From: RGIG9115 sp045648165
Lineage (GTDB): Bacteria > Bacillota > Clostridia > UBA1381
DNA: 64,000 nt
Reading direction: 5' to 3'
NCBI GenBank assembly: GCA_045648165.1
Contig: JAZRNL010000012.1
Span: 38,335 to 102,334 of the forward strand
Of the stretch, positions 8,923-17,382 are shown piece after piece (the stretch's first letter is position 1; the number at the start of each line of letters is the position of its first letter). Both the position numbers and the translations under genes were made by a program. The notes beneath the pieces are model-generated. The model was not told where the DNA came from. It ran no database searches and was given only the letters and a program-made list of their open reading frames with translations.

Positions 8923-10131
8923 ATGAAATCAAAAAAATGTGTGGCGATGATACTTGCCGGAGGTCAGGGAAGCCGACTTGGTGCACTGACAAAAAAAGAG
9001 GCAAAGCCGGCGGTGCCTTTTGGAGGAAAGTACAGAATTATTGATTTCCCTCTGTCTAACTGTGTTCACTCGGGAATTGACACGGTTGGTGTGCTTACTC
9101 AGTATCAGCCGTTGGAGTTGAATACTTATATTGGTAATGGTATACCTTGGGATTTAAACCGTAATGATGGCGGTGTTTTTGTGTTGCCCCCTTATCAGAG
9201 TGCAACTGCGGGTGAATGGTATAAAGGAACTGCCAATGCGATTTATCAGAACCTAACCTTTCTTGAGAACTTTAAACCTAAAAATGTGCTTATACTTTCA
9301 GGTGACCACATTTATAAAATGGACTATGCTAAAATGCTTAAGGCCCATAAAAAAACGGAAGCAGCGGTTACAATTGCAGTTATGCCTGTTCCTTGGGAAG
9401 AAGCCGGCAGATTTGGTATAATGAATGTTGACGAAAACGGTTACATAACCGAGTTCGAGGAAAAGCCCAAGGAGCCAAAGAGCAACCTTGCATCTATGGG
9501 TATTTATATTTTCAATTACGAAAAGCTAAGGAAGTATCTTATAGAAGATGAAGCCGATCCGGAATCTGCAAACGATTTTGGAAAAAATATCATTCCCGCA
9601 ATGCTTGGAGCGGGCGAAAAGATGGTAAGTTTCCGATTTGAGGGATATTGGAAAGACGTGGGTACTGTTCAAAGCTTGTGGGAAGCTAATATGGACCTTA
9701 TCGATACACCTCCTAAGTTCGATGTTTACGGTCGTGAATGGAATATATATTCAAGAAACCAAACAAGAGCGCCTCATTATATAGCTCCCGGAACAAAAAT
9801 AAAAAACAGTTCTGTTGGTAATGGCTGTAATATAAGCGGAAATATTGACCACAGTGTTATTTTTGAAAATGTAAAGGTTGGAAAGAATTCAAATATTACC
9901 GACTCGGTTATTATGCACGGGGTTGTAATCGGAGATAACGTAAACGTTTCTAAATGTGTAATCGGTCCGGGAGCAGTTATTAAAGATGGTGCAATTCTGG
10001 GAAGCAAGGCCCCTGATGCGGATAAGAGTTCACTGTCGCCGATGTGTACTCACGATATAGTGCTCCTTGAAGACGGCGTAGTTATTGAAGAAAACAAAGT
10101 TATAGCTTGCGGCTCTATGATAGAGGCGTGA
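8923..10131 (+). CDS. glgC: Glucose-1-phosphate adenylyltransferase GlgC
   Basis: A 402-residue ADP-glucose pyrophosphorylase that makes ADP-glucose from ATP and glucose-1-phosphate for glycogen synthesis. The N-terminal nucleotidyltransferase signature AGGQGSRLGALTKKEAKPAVPFGGKYRIIDFPLSNC is intact, as are ILSGDHIYKMDY and FEEKPKEPKSN. The C-terminal third is a left-handed beta-helix with hexapeptide-like repeats (IKNSSVGNGCNISGNIDHSVIFENVKVG). The ribosome binding site is GAAAGGAAGG. It is followed by the paralogue glgD, an arrangement known from Bacillus and Clostridia where GlgC and GlgD form a hetero-oligomer. Confidence 0.95.
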   Translation: MKSKKCVAMILAGGQGSRLGALTKKEAKPAVPFGGKYRIIDFPLSNCVHSGIDTVGVLTQYQPLELNTYIGNGIPWDLNRNDGGVFVLPPYQSATAGEWYKGTANAIYQNLTFLENFKPKNVLILSGDHIYKMDYAKMLKAHKKTEAAVTIAVMPVPWEEAGRFGIMNVDENGYITEFEEKPKEPKSNLASMGIYIFNYEKLRKYLIEDEADPESANDFGKNIIPAMLGAGEKMVSFRFEGYWKDVGTVQSLWEANMDLIDTPPKFDVYGREWNIYSRNQTRAPHYIAPGTKIKNSSVGNGCNISGNIDHSVIFENVKVGKNSNITDSVIMHGVVIGDNVNVSKCVIGPGAVIKDGAILGSKAPDADKSSLSPMCTHDIVLLEDGVVIEENKVIACGSMIEA

Positions 10132-10152
10132 ACGGGAAGGTTGGTGTAAAAA

Positions 10153-11268
10153 ATGATTGATGCAAGAGGAATTATTCTTTCCGGCGATAAAAAAATCTCA
10201 CCGGTGACCGACATCCGTTCGATTGCCGCGTTGCCTATTGCCGGGAGTTACAGACTTATAGATTTTATTCTTTCCAATATGGCAAATGCGGGTATCAGGA
10301 ATGTAGGCGTTGTAACTACTTCAAATTATACTTCGTTGATGGACCACATCAAGTCGGGAAAGCCCTGGGATCTTGACCGAAAATCGGGCGGTCTTACAAT
10401 TCTTCCGCCTAATATGCAAAGGGCAAGATACGGTACCCTGAGAGGCGATATAGATATGCTTGAGGGTGTGTATGATTATATTTCAATGGCAAAGGAAACA
10501 TATGTAATTCTGTCACTTGGAACAAGCCTTTATAATATTAATTTCGAAGAGGTTCTTGATGAACATATCGAAAAACAGGCTGATATTACAGTGATTTATA
10601 AAAAGATGCCTGAGCTAAGTGACAGTGAGCTTTCAAGATTTACCCTCATTGATATGGACGAAGAGGGAAGAGTCAATGATATAGAAATCGAACCCTATTA
10701 TCCCAAAACTTCAAATACAGGCCTCGATGTATATGTTATGGAAAGAGCGCTTCTTTGCAGCATTCTGGATGAATGCATTGCAAGGGGTGAGCACGACCTT
10801 ATGAAAGACGCGGTTATTAAAAAGCTTTCGGCTCTCCGTGTGTTCGGATATGAATACACAGGCTACACCGATAAAATAGACTCTCTTAAGGCATATTTCA
10901 GAAATAATATGGTATTTCTCGATCACGATATTAAAGACGAGCTTTTCAATCCGGAAAATCCTATTTATACCAAGAGTAAAGATAGAGCTCCCACTAAGTA
11001 TGGAGAAGATGCTCTCGTTGAAAATTCACTCATAGGCGATGGTTGTATTATTGAGGGAACTGTAATCAATTCAGTGCTTTCAAGAGGTGTAAAGGTAGCA
11101 AAAGGCGCAATTGTGAAGAATTCAATCATTATGCAGGATTCTGTCATTAATGAAAATGTATCTCTCGATTATGTAATTTTTGATAAAGAAGTAAACGTTA
11201 CTGCCGGAAGAAGACTTCTCGGTCAGGATAGCTATCCGCTGGCGATAGAAAAAGGCGGTAGGATTTGA
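10153..11268 (+). CDS. glgD: GlgD, regulatory subunit of ADP-glucose pyrophosphorylase
   Basis: A 371-residue paralogue of GlgC. It keeps the fold (SYRLIDFILSNMANAGI, the hexapeptide-repeat region VENSLIGDGCIIEGTVINSVLSRGVKVAKG), but the catalytic N-terminal loop is degenerate: ILSGDKKISPVTDIRSIAALP replaces AGGQGSRL...KPAVPFGG. That pattern is characteristic of the non-catalytic GlgD subunit, which raises the activity of GlgC. A terminator follows. No glycogen synthase (glgA) or phosphorylase (glgP) gene is next to it, so those must lie elsewhere. Confidence 0.93.
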   Translation: MIDARGIILSGDKKISPVTDIRSIAALPIAGSYRLIDFILSNMANAGIRNVGVVTTSNYTSLMDHIKSGKPWDLDRKSGGLTILPPNMQRARYGTLRGDIDMLEGVYDYISMAKETYVILSLGTSLYNINFEEVLDEHIEKQADITVIYKKMPELSDSELSRFTLIDMDEEGRVNDIEIEPYYPKTSNTGLDVYVMERALLCSILDECIARGEHDLMKDAVIKKLSALRVFGYEYTGYTDKIDSLKAYFRNNMVFLDHDIKDELFNPENPIYTKSKDRAPTKYGEDALVENSLIGDGCIIEGTVINSVLSRGVKVAKGAIVKNSIIMQDSVINENVSLDYVIFDKEVNVTAGRRLLGQDSYPLAIEKGGRI

Positions 11269-11285
11269 TAAAAAACAAACAAAAG

Positions 11286-11320
11286 CCCGTTACTCTCTTT
11301 TTATGAGTAGCGGGTATTTT
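11286..11320 (+). terminator. Intrinsic terminator after glgD
   Basis: A 10-base-pair stem (CCCGTTACTC at 11286-11295 with GAGTAGCGGG at 11305-11314, one G-T pair) with a short T-rich tail (tattttg). The rest of 11321-11466 shows no gene. Confidence 0.8.
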
Positions 11321-11466
11321 GTTATGCATCTATTTGTTTGTTTCTTTTTTCTCGAAAAGGAAAAAATATAAAATTCGACATTTTATTTCTCTTAAATAGC
11401 AAATGTTTGTATACGAATAGCGACCATTTCTCAAACCAAGGCAGCTATTTTTGAAAAAATATTGAG

Positions 11467-12036
11467 TTACACCGAAACACTAACCCAGTAATTATCAATC
11501 CTTTCTGATTGAACGTTGGTGTTTTCAAGGCAGTTTTTCAGGTTGCCTCCCGAAATGCCGGTTCCATGCATTTTAAGAACTGCCTCTTTTTGAGTCCATA
11601 GCATTGTAAATTCGGATGATTTATCAGAGCCTTCCTCAATTTGCTTGAATTCTTCCTCGTTGCAAACTCTTTTTGCTACATCAGGATTGTATTTACTAAT
11701 CTTTTGAATATCAACACCAATCGGTTTATCACACACTCCACAAACAACATATTCTTCTGAATGGCTGAGGTTAAAATGAACACAGGGGTAATGAGGCAGA
11801 TATGGTTTTCCATGCTCTGAATAAGCAAATTCTTGTTTTTCAAAGTCAATACCAAAAGTTTTCTTAATAACTGCTTTTGCAAGAATTCCACCTACGAGCA
11901 TATTGTCGGCATTTTGTTTTATCCTTTGCTTTAAAATATGCTCTTGCTTGTTTTTGTGAACAAACTTAAGTAAAGATTTAAATGTAGCTTCATCAATCGG
12001 GCTATTTACTTTTGAAATATAAATTTCAGGTATCAT
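11467..12036 (-). CDS. 4'-phosphopantetheinyl transferase (Sfp/AcpT superfamily)
   Basis: A 189-residue transferase that would move the phosphopantetheine arm of coenzyme A onto a carrier protein. The family motifs are present: EHGKPYL, HFNLSHSEEYVVCGV, IGVDIQK (the Mg-binding Asp region) and LWTQKEAVLKMHGTGI (W-x-x-KE-A-x-x-K). It is shorter than Sfp (about 224 residues), mainly at the C-terminus. The start ATG has GGAGGTG a few bases upstream. It stands alone and divergent from rnf, with no carrier-protein, NRPS or PKS gene nearby, so its partner cannot be told from context. Confidence 0.87.
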   Translation of the reverse strand: MIPEIYISKVNSPIDEATFKSLLKFVHKNKQEHILKQRIKQNADNMLVGGILAKAVIKKTFGIDFEKQEFAYSEHGKPYLPHYPCVHFNLSHSEEYVVCGVCDKPIGVDIQKISKYNPDVAKRVCNEEEFKQIEEGSDKSSEFTMLWTQKEAVLKMHGTGISGGNLKNCLENTNVQSERIDNYWVSVSV

Positions 12037-12431
12037 ATCACACCTCCGGATAACCGAAGATTATTCACGCATCCTAAGTATTTATATATTAACTTTTGAG
12101 GTTTTGTTAAATTATACATAGTTAATCCTCTTTTCATAAATGTATATAAATTAAAAAGGGCATAACCTGCGTTTCGGAGTTATCCACTTAAAAATCATAT
12201 TAGTATATAACACAACGATTATATCACAAAAATTTCCCTTTTTCAATGATTATAAAAAATTTAGGGCATAATGCATTAAAATTGTAATAGCCCTTTTTAA
12301 TTAAGAACACTTTGATTACTGGCTCTTTTTTGATTTAGGTATTGCAAATTATAACAAAGTATGGTATAATATTTCAAAAATATATTATGATTTTTGTTAA
12401 TTTTATCACAATCATAATACAGGAGGTAAAA
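12037..12431. other. 395-base gap between phosphopantetheinyl transferase and rnfC
   Basis: No coding region is credible here. On the minus strand a hairpin at about 12160-12184 (GGATAAC pairing with GTTATGCC) runs into TTTTT and looks like a leftward terminator or attenuator in the transferase leader. On the plus strand AGGGC at about 12262 pairs with GCCCT at about 12293, followed by TTTTTAATT, a weak rightward terminator. The rnf promoter follows at 12342. Confidence 0.4.
12342..12370 (+). promoter_or_regulatory. Promoter of the rnf operon
   Basis: TTGCAA at 12342-12347, a 17-base spacer, and TATAAT at 12365-12370. The start of transcription would fall near 12377, giving a leader of about 55 bases before rnfC. 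Confidence 0.8.
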
Positions 12432-13757
12432 ATGGCTTATACATTTAAAGGCGGTTTGCATATTTCGGACCATAAAAGCCTTACAAATTCAGTACATACC
12501 GTAAAATTACCTGATTATCCGGAGCATATTTTTCCCCTTCAGCAACACATAGGTGCAGCTTTGAAGCCTTTGGTTTCGGTGGGGGATACCATTAAGGTGG
12601 GGCAGAAAATAGCTGATAGCGATGCATTTATGTCAGTACCAGTCCATAGCTCTGTTTCCGGTAAGGTTACTGCCATAAAGCACAGACTCCATCCCGGCGG
12701 AGATAAAATAGATGCGATTTTTGTAGAAAACGATATGGAGTACACCGTTCATGAAAGCGTAAAGCCAGTTGATGGGTTTGAAAAAATGTCAAAGGATGAG
12801 CTCCTTGCAGTAATACGGGAAAAAGGTCTTGTTGGTATGGGCGGTGCCGGATTTCCTACTTTCATAAAGCTAAATCCTAAACAGAAAATTGATTATCTCA
12901 TTCTAAACGGTGCAGAATGTGAACCGTATATAACTGCAGACCACAGACGCATGCTTGAAAATCCCGGAGAGATTATTGAGGGTATTAAGATTTCAATGCA
13001 GGTGCTTGGTATAGAAAAGGCATATATCGGTATAGAGGCAAATAAGCCCGATTGCGCAAAGGCTCTTGCTGAGTTTATAAAGGACGATAGCCGCATAGAG
13101 ATAAGAATGCTTAAAACCAAATACCCACAGGGTGCAGAAAAACAGCTTATAAGCGCCATTGCAAAGCGGAGGGTTCCTTCCGGAAAACTTCCCGCAGATG
13201 TTGGTGTGGTTGTTATGAATGTTGGGACTGCATATGATATGTGGAATGCATTTGTAAATGGTATGCCGGTTGTGCGCAGGTTCGTAACAGTAAGTGGCGA
13301 CTGTGTGAATAAGCCGATGAATTTTGATGCTCCAATAGGTGTGCCTATTGAATTTTTCTTTGAGCAGGCGGGAGGATTTTCAAAAGACCCCAAAAAGATT
13401 ATCTGCGGCGGACCTATGATGGGGATAGCTCAATATAACTTGAAGCCTCCTTCAATTAAAACTACATCATCAATTCTTGCATTTGAAAACGTTGATGATA
13501 TATTCAGCAGTGAAACTCCGTGCATAAGATGCGGAAAGTGCGTAGAACATTGTCCCATGCAGCTTATGCCCCTTAACATCAACCGTTTTGCTCTTTCAAA
13601 GAATTATGAAATGGCAGAAAAATATAATATTCTCGACTGTATTGAGTGCGGTCTTTGCTCATACATTTGCCCTTCAAAGCGGAATTTGCTTCATAACATA
13701 CGTGTTGGCAAGCAGGCAGTTGTTGCAATTAAGCGTTCAAAAGAGCAAAAGAAATAA
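12432..13757 (+). CDS. rnfC: Rnf electron transport complex subunit RnfC
   Basis: A 441-residue soluble subunit of the membrane ferredoxin:NAD+ oxidoreductase (Rnf), which couples this electron transfer to Na+ or H+ export. RnfC holds the NADH/FMN-binding region (REKGLVGMGGAGFPTFIKL, AECEPYITADHRRML) and two C-terminal [4Fe-4S] clusters: CIRCGKCVEHCPMQLMP and CIECGLCSYICPSK. The start is the ATG at 12432 after AGGAGG; an upstream in-frame ATG at 12342 lies inside the promoter and is rejected. It leads the operon rnfCDGEAB, the order found in Clostridium and Acetobacterium. Confidence 0.95.
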   Translation: MAYTFKGGLHISDHKSLTNSVHTVKLPDYPEHIFPLQQHIGAALKPLVSVGDTIKVGQKIADSDAFMSVPVHSSVSGKVTAIKHRLHPGGDKIDAIFVENDMEYTVHESVKPVDGFEKMSKDELLAVIREKGLVGMGGAGFPTFIKLNPKQKIDYLILNGAECEPYITADHRRMLENPGEIIEGIKISMQVLGIEKAYIGIEANKPDCAKALAEFIKDDSRIEIRMLKTKYPQGAEKQLISAIAKRRVPSGKLPADVGVVVMNVGTAYDMWNAFVNGMPVVRRFVTVSGDCVNKPMNFDAPIGVPIEFFFEQAGGFSKDPKKIICGGPMMGIAQYNLKPPSIKTTSSILAFENVDDIFSSETPCIRCGKCVEHCPMQLMPLNINRFALSKNYEMAEKYNILDCIECGLCSYICPSKRNLLHNIRVGKQAVVAIKRSKEQKK

Positions 13758-13778
13758 TGAAAGGAATTGAAAACTTTA

Positions 13779-14744
13779 ATGGAAAAGCTTATAGTGTCTT
13801 CATCCCCTCATGTACACACCAATGAAACAGTCTCTGCCATAATGTTGGATGTGCTAATTGCGCTCTTCCCGGCGTGCGTTGCAGGAGTTCTGTTTTTTGG
13901 CTTCCGCAGTGCTGTTGTAATTCTCACAGCCGTTGCGGCATGTATGGCGTCTGAGTGGATTTTTGAAAAATTAACACATAAACAAACAACTCTTACAGAC
14001 CTTAGCGCGGCAGTTACCGGAGTTATTCTCGGTATGAATATGCCGGTTGGAATTCCTCTGTGGATGGTAGTTGTGGGAAGTGCATTTGCTATAGTTGTTG
14101 TAAAGCAGCTCTACGGCGGACTTGGCAAAAACTTTTTAAATCCAGCCTTAGCCGGCAGATGCTTTATGGTAATTGCCTGGGCAGGTGCTATGACCACCTT
14201 TACTCCTGCGGCTTTCTCAGGAGTAGATGCAGTATCATCTGCAACACCTCTTGCAATTATGAAGTCGGGCGCAGAAGGAGTTATGCCCAATCTTTTACAA
14301 GCATTTCTTGGTGTTAAAAGCGGTTGTATCGGCGAAACATCCGCACTTTGCCTTATAATCGGATTTGTATATCTTCTTATCCGCAAGGTGATAACCTGCA
14401 GAATACCTGTTTCATTTATTCTGTCGTTTGTTGTTCTTACATATTTCTTTGGAACTTCCGGCGAGCTTCCTAAGTGGTACTACACGCTTATGCAGTTGCT
14501 TACGGGTGGACTTATTTTCGGAGCGATTTTTATGGCAACTGATTATGTAACAACTCCTACTACACCTCTCGGTCAGATTGTGTTTGGCTTAGGTTGTGGC
14601 GTGCTAACATTTGTAATCCGTAAATTCGGCGGATACCCCGAGGGTGTATCCTTTGCAATACTTCTTATGAATGTTGCATCTCCGCTTATTGAGAATGCTA
14701 CAAAGCCAGGAGTATTCGGCAAGAAAGGAGGCAGAACAAAATGA
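13779..14744 (+). CDS. rnfD: Rnf complex subunit RnfD
   Basis: A 321-residue membrane subunit that carries covalently bound FMN and belongs to the NqrB/RnfD family. The N-terminus EKLIVSSSPHVHTNETVSAIMLDVLIALFPA is characteristic. The flavin-attachment region appears as DAVSSATPLAIM, where the Thr of an S-x-A-T motif is the expected site. Many membrane helices follow, with the family motif TDYVTTPTTPLGQIVFG near the C-terminus. The frame also contains a TTG at 13767 that sits only one base after AAGGA. The ATG at 13779 matches homologue starts but has a long 13-base spacer, so the start is uncertain by four codons. Confidence 0.93.
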   Translation: MEKLIVSSSPHVHTNETVSAIMLDVLIALFPACVAGVLFFGFRSAVVILTAVAACMASEWIFEKLTHKQTTLTDLSAAVTGVILGMNMPVGIPLWMVVVGSAFAIVVVKQLYGGLGKNFLNPALAGRCFMVIAWAGAMTTFTPAAFSGVDAVSSATPLAIMKSGAEGVMPNLLQAFLGVKSGCIGETSALCLIIGFVYLLIRKVITCRIPVSFILSFVVLTYFFGTSGELPKWYYTLMQLLTGGLIFGAIFMATDYVTTPTTPLGQIVFGLGCGVLTFVIRKFGGYPEGVSFAILLMNVASPLIENATKPGVFGKKGGRTK

Positions 14745-15292
14745 TAAAGCCTAAAGAGATTATAAAAGTGGGGCTTATTCTTTTCATTATAACTGCAGTT
14801 TCTGCTCTTTTACTTGCATTTGCAAATAAAATAACAGCCCCCATTATTGCAGAAAATAACAGGATAAAAACAGAGGCTGCAATGCGTACGGTTTTACCTG
14901 AAGCGGAAACCTTTACAAAGGTTGGGGTTGATGGAGTTGAAGAAGCATATATAGCAAATGCTTCCGATGGTCTTGCCGGAGTTTGTGTTGTGTCTGTGGC
15001 TTATGGCTACGGCGGAGAGGTAAAGGTTATAACCGGAATAAACGCAAATGGTGAGGTTACAGGAATTGATATATTAAGCCATAGCGAAACGCCCGGTCTG
15101 GGTGCAAACGCAGCGAAGCCGGAGTTTACTTCTCAGTTTGATGGTAAAACGAAGAATATAGGCGTTTCAAGGGTTAATGCATCAGGAAATGAAATTAATG
15201 CAATTTCAGGTGCAACTATCACTTCAAAGGCAGTAACCCAGGCAGTAAACACAGCTCTCGAAGTAGCAGAGCTTCTTTTAAATGATAATTGA
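14741..15292 (+). CDS. rnfG: Rnf complex subunit RnfG
   Basis: A 183-residue subunit with one N-terminal membrane helix (VGLILFIITAVSALLLAFANKI) and an FMN-binding domain facing outward. The flavinylation motif SGATITSKAV is present near residue 160, with Thr in S-G-A-T as the phosphoester-linked FMN site, and GVDILSHSETPGLGANA is also family-typical. The ATG overlaps the rnfD stop by four bases (ATGA). Attachment of FMN needs the ApbE flavin transferase, and no apbE is in this window. Confidence 0.94.
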   Translation: MIKPKEIIKVGLILFIITAVSALLLAFANKITAPIIAENNRIKTEAAMRTVLPEAETFTKVGVDGVEEAYIANASDGLAGVCVVSVAYGYGGEVKVITGINANGEVTGIDILSHSETPGLGANAAKPEFTSQFDGKTKNIGVSRVNASGNEINAISGATITSKAVTQAVNTALEVAELLLNDN

Positions 15293-15306
15293 AGGGAGGA
15301 GATATT

Positions 15307-15912
15307 TTGAAAGCAACAGAAATTTTGAAGAACGGACTTTTTAAAGAGAACCCGACATTTGTTCAGCTTCTTGGAATGTGTCCTACCCTTGCGGTAACAA
15401 CATCTCTTAAAAATGGTTTGGGTATGGGACTTTCGGCTACGGCGGTGCTTATTGCATCAAACGTGATTATTTCACTTTTCCGAAAGCTTATACCGGATAA
15501 AATCAGAATTGCGGCATACATAGTTGTAATTGCAACGGCAGTTACCCTTATAGAAATGCTTCTCAATGCTTATGTACCCGACCTTGCGGAGTCGCTTGGT
15601 ATATTTATTCCTCTTATAGTGGTAAACTGTATCATCCTTGCGCGTGCAGAGTCATTTGCTTCAAAAAACAGTGTTGGGAAATCGGCTCTTGACGGACTGG
15701 GTATGGGACTTGGATTTACAGGTGCTCTTTGCATTATCTCATCAGTTCGTGAAATCCTCGGCGCAGGTACTATCTGGGGCATACAGCTATATGGCGATGT
15801 TATTCAGCCGGCATCTATAATTACTCTTGCTCCCGGCGGATTTATAGTACTCGGTATTATAGTGGGTGCAATAAATGCAATATCAGCAAAGGCGGGTGGT
15901 AAGAATGATTAA
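15307..15912 (+). CDS. rnfE: Rnf complex subunit RnfE
   Basis: A 201-residue membrane subunit of the RnfA/RnfE (NqrD/NqrE) family with about six helices. Motifs NPTFVQLLGMCPTLAVTTSLKNGLGMG and VVNCIILARAESFA are typical, the cysteine in LGMCP and that in VNCI being the pair thought to hold an intramembrane [2Fe-2S] centre with RnfA. A TTG overlapping the rnfG stop (15289) is possible, but GGGAGGAG at 15294-15301 points to the TTG at 15307, giving the N-terminus MKATEILKNGLF. Confidence 0.93.
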   Translation: MKATEILKNGLFKENPTFVQLLGMCPTLAVTTSLKNGLGMGLSATAVLIASNVIISLFRKLIPDKIRIAAYIVVIATAVTLIEMLLNAYVPDLAESLGIFIPLIVVNCIILARAESFASKNSVGKSALDGLGMGLGFTGALCIISSVREILGAGTIWGIQLYGDVIQPASIITLAPGGFIVLGIIVGAINAISAKAGGKND

Positions 15913-16486
15913 AGAAATAATTACAATCCTTATAGCCGCACTTTTTACTGAAAACTTTGTAATGGTAAAGTTCTACGGAATATGCCCATTCCTTGGCGTT
16001 TCAAAAAAGGTTGAAACGGCAATGGGAATGGGGATGGCAGTAACATTCGTAATGGCAATTGCCTCTGTGTTCACATGGGCGGTTAATAATTTTCTTCTTG
16101 AAAGATTTAATCTTGAATATTTGCAGACTATAGCATTTATTCTTATCATTGCAGGACTTGTGCAATTCGTGGAGTTATTTGTTAAAAAGTCACTTCCGGC
16201 ACTTTACAACGCACTTGGTATTTATCTTCCTTTAATAACAACCAACTGTGCAGTTCTTGGCGTAACACTTCTTAATGTACAGAACGATTACGGATTTTTG
16301 CTTTCGTTCTTAAATGGAACATTTGCGGCTCTTGGATTTACTCTTGCAATTATCCTTATGGCGGGAATACGTGAGTTCCTGGATGAAAACGCAGTTGTAA
16401 AATCCTTCAGAGGCTTCCCTATAGCTCTTATAACTGCAGGGCTTATGGCTATTGCTTTTATGGGATTTTCAGGATTTTCCATATAA
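15905..16486 (+). CDS. rnfA: Rnf complex subunit RnfA
   Basis: A 193-residue membrane subunit with about six helices, homologous to RnfE and inserted in opposite orientation in the known complex. Motifs ENFVMVKFYGICPFLGVSKK and LITTNCAVLGVTLLN carry the conserved cysteines. The ATG at 15905 overlaps the end of rnfE by eight bases and gives MIKEIITILIAALFTENF. An earlier in-frame start (15875) inside rnfE adds ten charged residues not seen in the family and is rejected. Confidence 0.94.
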   Translation: MIKEIITILIAALFTENFVMVKFYGICPFLGVSKKVETAMGMGMAVTFVMAIASVFTWAVNNFLLERFNLEYLQTIAFILIIAGLVQFVELFVKKSLPALYNALGIYLPLITTNCAVLGVTLLNVQNDYGFLLSFLNGTFAALGFTLAIILMAGIREFLDENAVVKSFRGFPIALITAGLMAIAFMGFSGFSI

Positions 16487-16499
16487 GGAGGGAAAGTAA

Positions 16500-17288
16500 A
16501 TGAATGATTTGATTATACCTATCCTTGTTGTAGGCGGATTAGGATTATTTTTCGGGGTGCTTCTTGCATTCGCATCAATGGTTTTCCACGTTAAGCAGGA
16601 TGAGAGGATAGATAAAATAACAGAGGCTCTCCCCGGTGCAAACTGCGGAGCTTGCGGATTTGCAGGATGCTCTGCATACGCTTCGGAGATTGTAAATAAC
16701 GGTGCTCACGTAAATTCCTGCCCTGTAGGTAAAGCCCCGGTTGCTGAGAAGATAGCTGAGATTATGGGTGTAAATGCAGGAGATGTAGATTTTAAGGTTG
16801 CATATGTAAAATGTAACGGAACCTGTGATAACACTGTTCCCAAATACGAATATGTGGGTATACACGATTGTATTGCAATGTCAAAGCTCGCCGGTGGTCA
16901 TAAGCACTGCCGTAATGCTTGTATCGGCTTTGGAAGCTGCGTAGGAGTTTGTAATTTTGATGCTATATCAATCAAAAACGGCGTAGCGGTAGTAGCTCCT
17001 GAAAAATGCAGCGGATGCGGCGCTTGTGCGGCAATCTGCCCTCACCATACAATAGAGATTATCCCCTCCGAGACTAAGATAATAGTAGCTTGTACAAATG
17101 AGGAAAAAGCACAGTCCGCAAACCGACACTGCAAAGCAAGCTGTATAGGCTGCAAAATGTGTGAAAAGGTTTGCGAATCGGATGCAATTCACGTAGAAAA
17201 CAACTGTGCAAAGATTGATTACTCAAAGTGTACAGTCTGCGGAAAATGTGCAGAAAAGTGTCCTAAAAAAGTTATAAAAATAAGATAA
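16500..17288 (+). CDS. rnfB: Rnf complex subunit RnfB
   Basis: A 262-residue iron-sulfur subunit, the likely entry point for electrons from reduced ferredoxin. An N-terminal helix (IPILVVGGLGLFFGVLLAFA) anchors it. A four-cysteine domain reads ANCGACGFAGCSAYA...CPVG, and further [4Fe-4S] ferredoxin motifs are CIGFGSCVGVCNFDAI, CSGCGACAAICPHHTI, CIGCKMCEKVCESDAI and CTVCGKCAEKCPKK. It is the last gene of the operon, and the final base of its stop codon is the first base of a 16-base-pair terminator stem. Confidence 0.95.
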   Translation: MNDLIIPILVVGGLGLFFGVLLAFASMVFHVKQDERIDKITEALPGANCGACGFAGCSAYASEIVNNGAHVNSCPVGKAPVAEKIAEIMGVNAGDVDFKVAYVKCNGTCDNTVPKYEYVGIHDCIAMSKLAGGHKHCRNACIGFGSCVGVCNFDAISIKNGVAVVAPEKCSGCGACAAICPHHTIEIIPSETKIIVACTNEEKAQSANRHCKASCIGCKMCEKVCESDAIHVENNCAKIDYSKCTVCGKCAEKCPKKVIKIR

Positions 17289-17324
17289 TAAATATAGCAC
17301 AGCATAAGGCTGTGCTATATTTAT
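17288..17324. terminator. Strong hairpin after rnfB, between convergent genes
   Basis: A perfect 16-base-pair inverted repeat (17288-17303 with 17309-17324) and a 5-base loop. It is AT-rich at its base rather than followed by a long T run, so it can act in both directions for rnfB and the convergent araC-type gene. Confidence 0.8.
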
Positions 17325-17382
17325 ATATGCTTAAGGTATATAATATTCCTATATACATTCAACTATTTAATTGACAAAAAAA

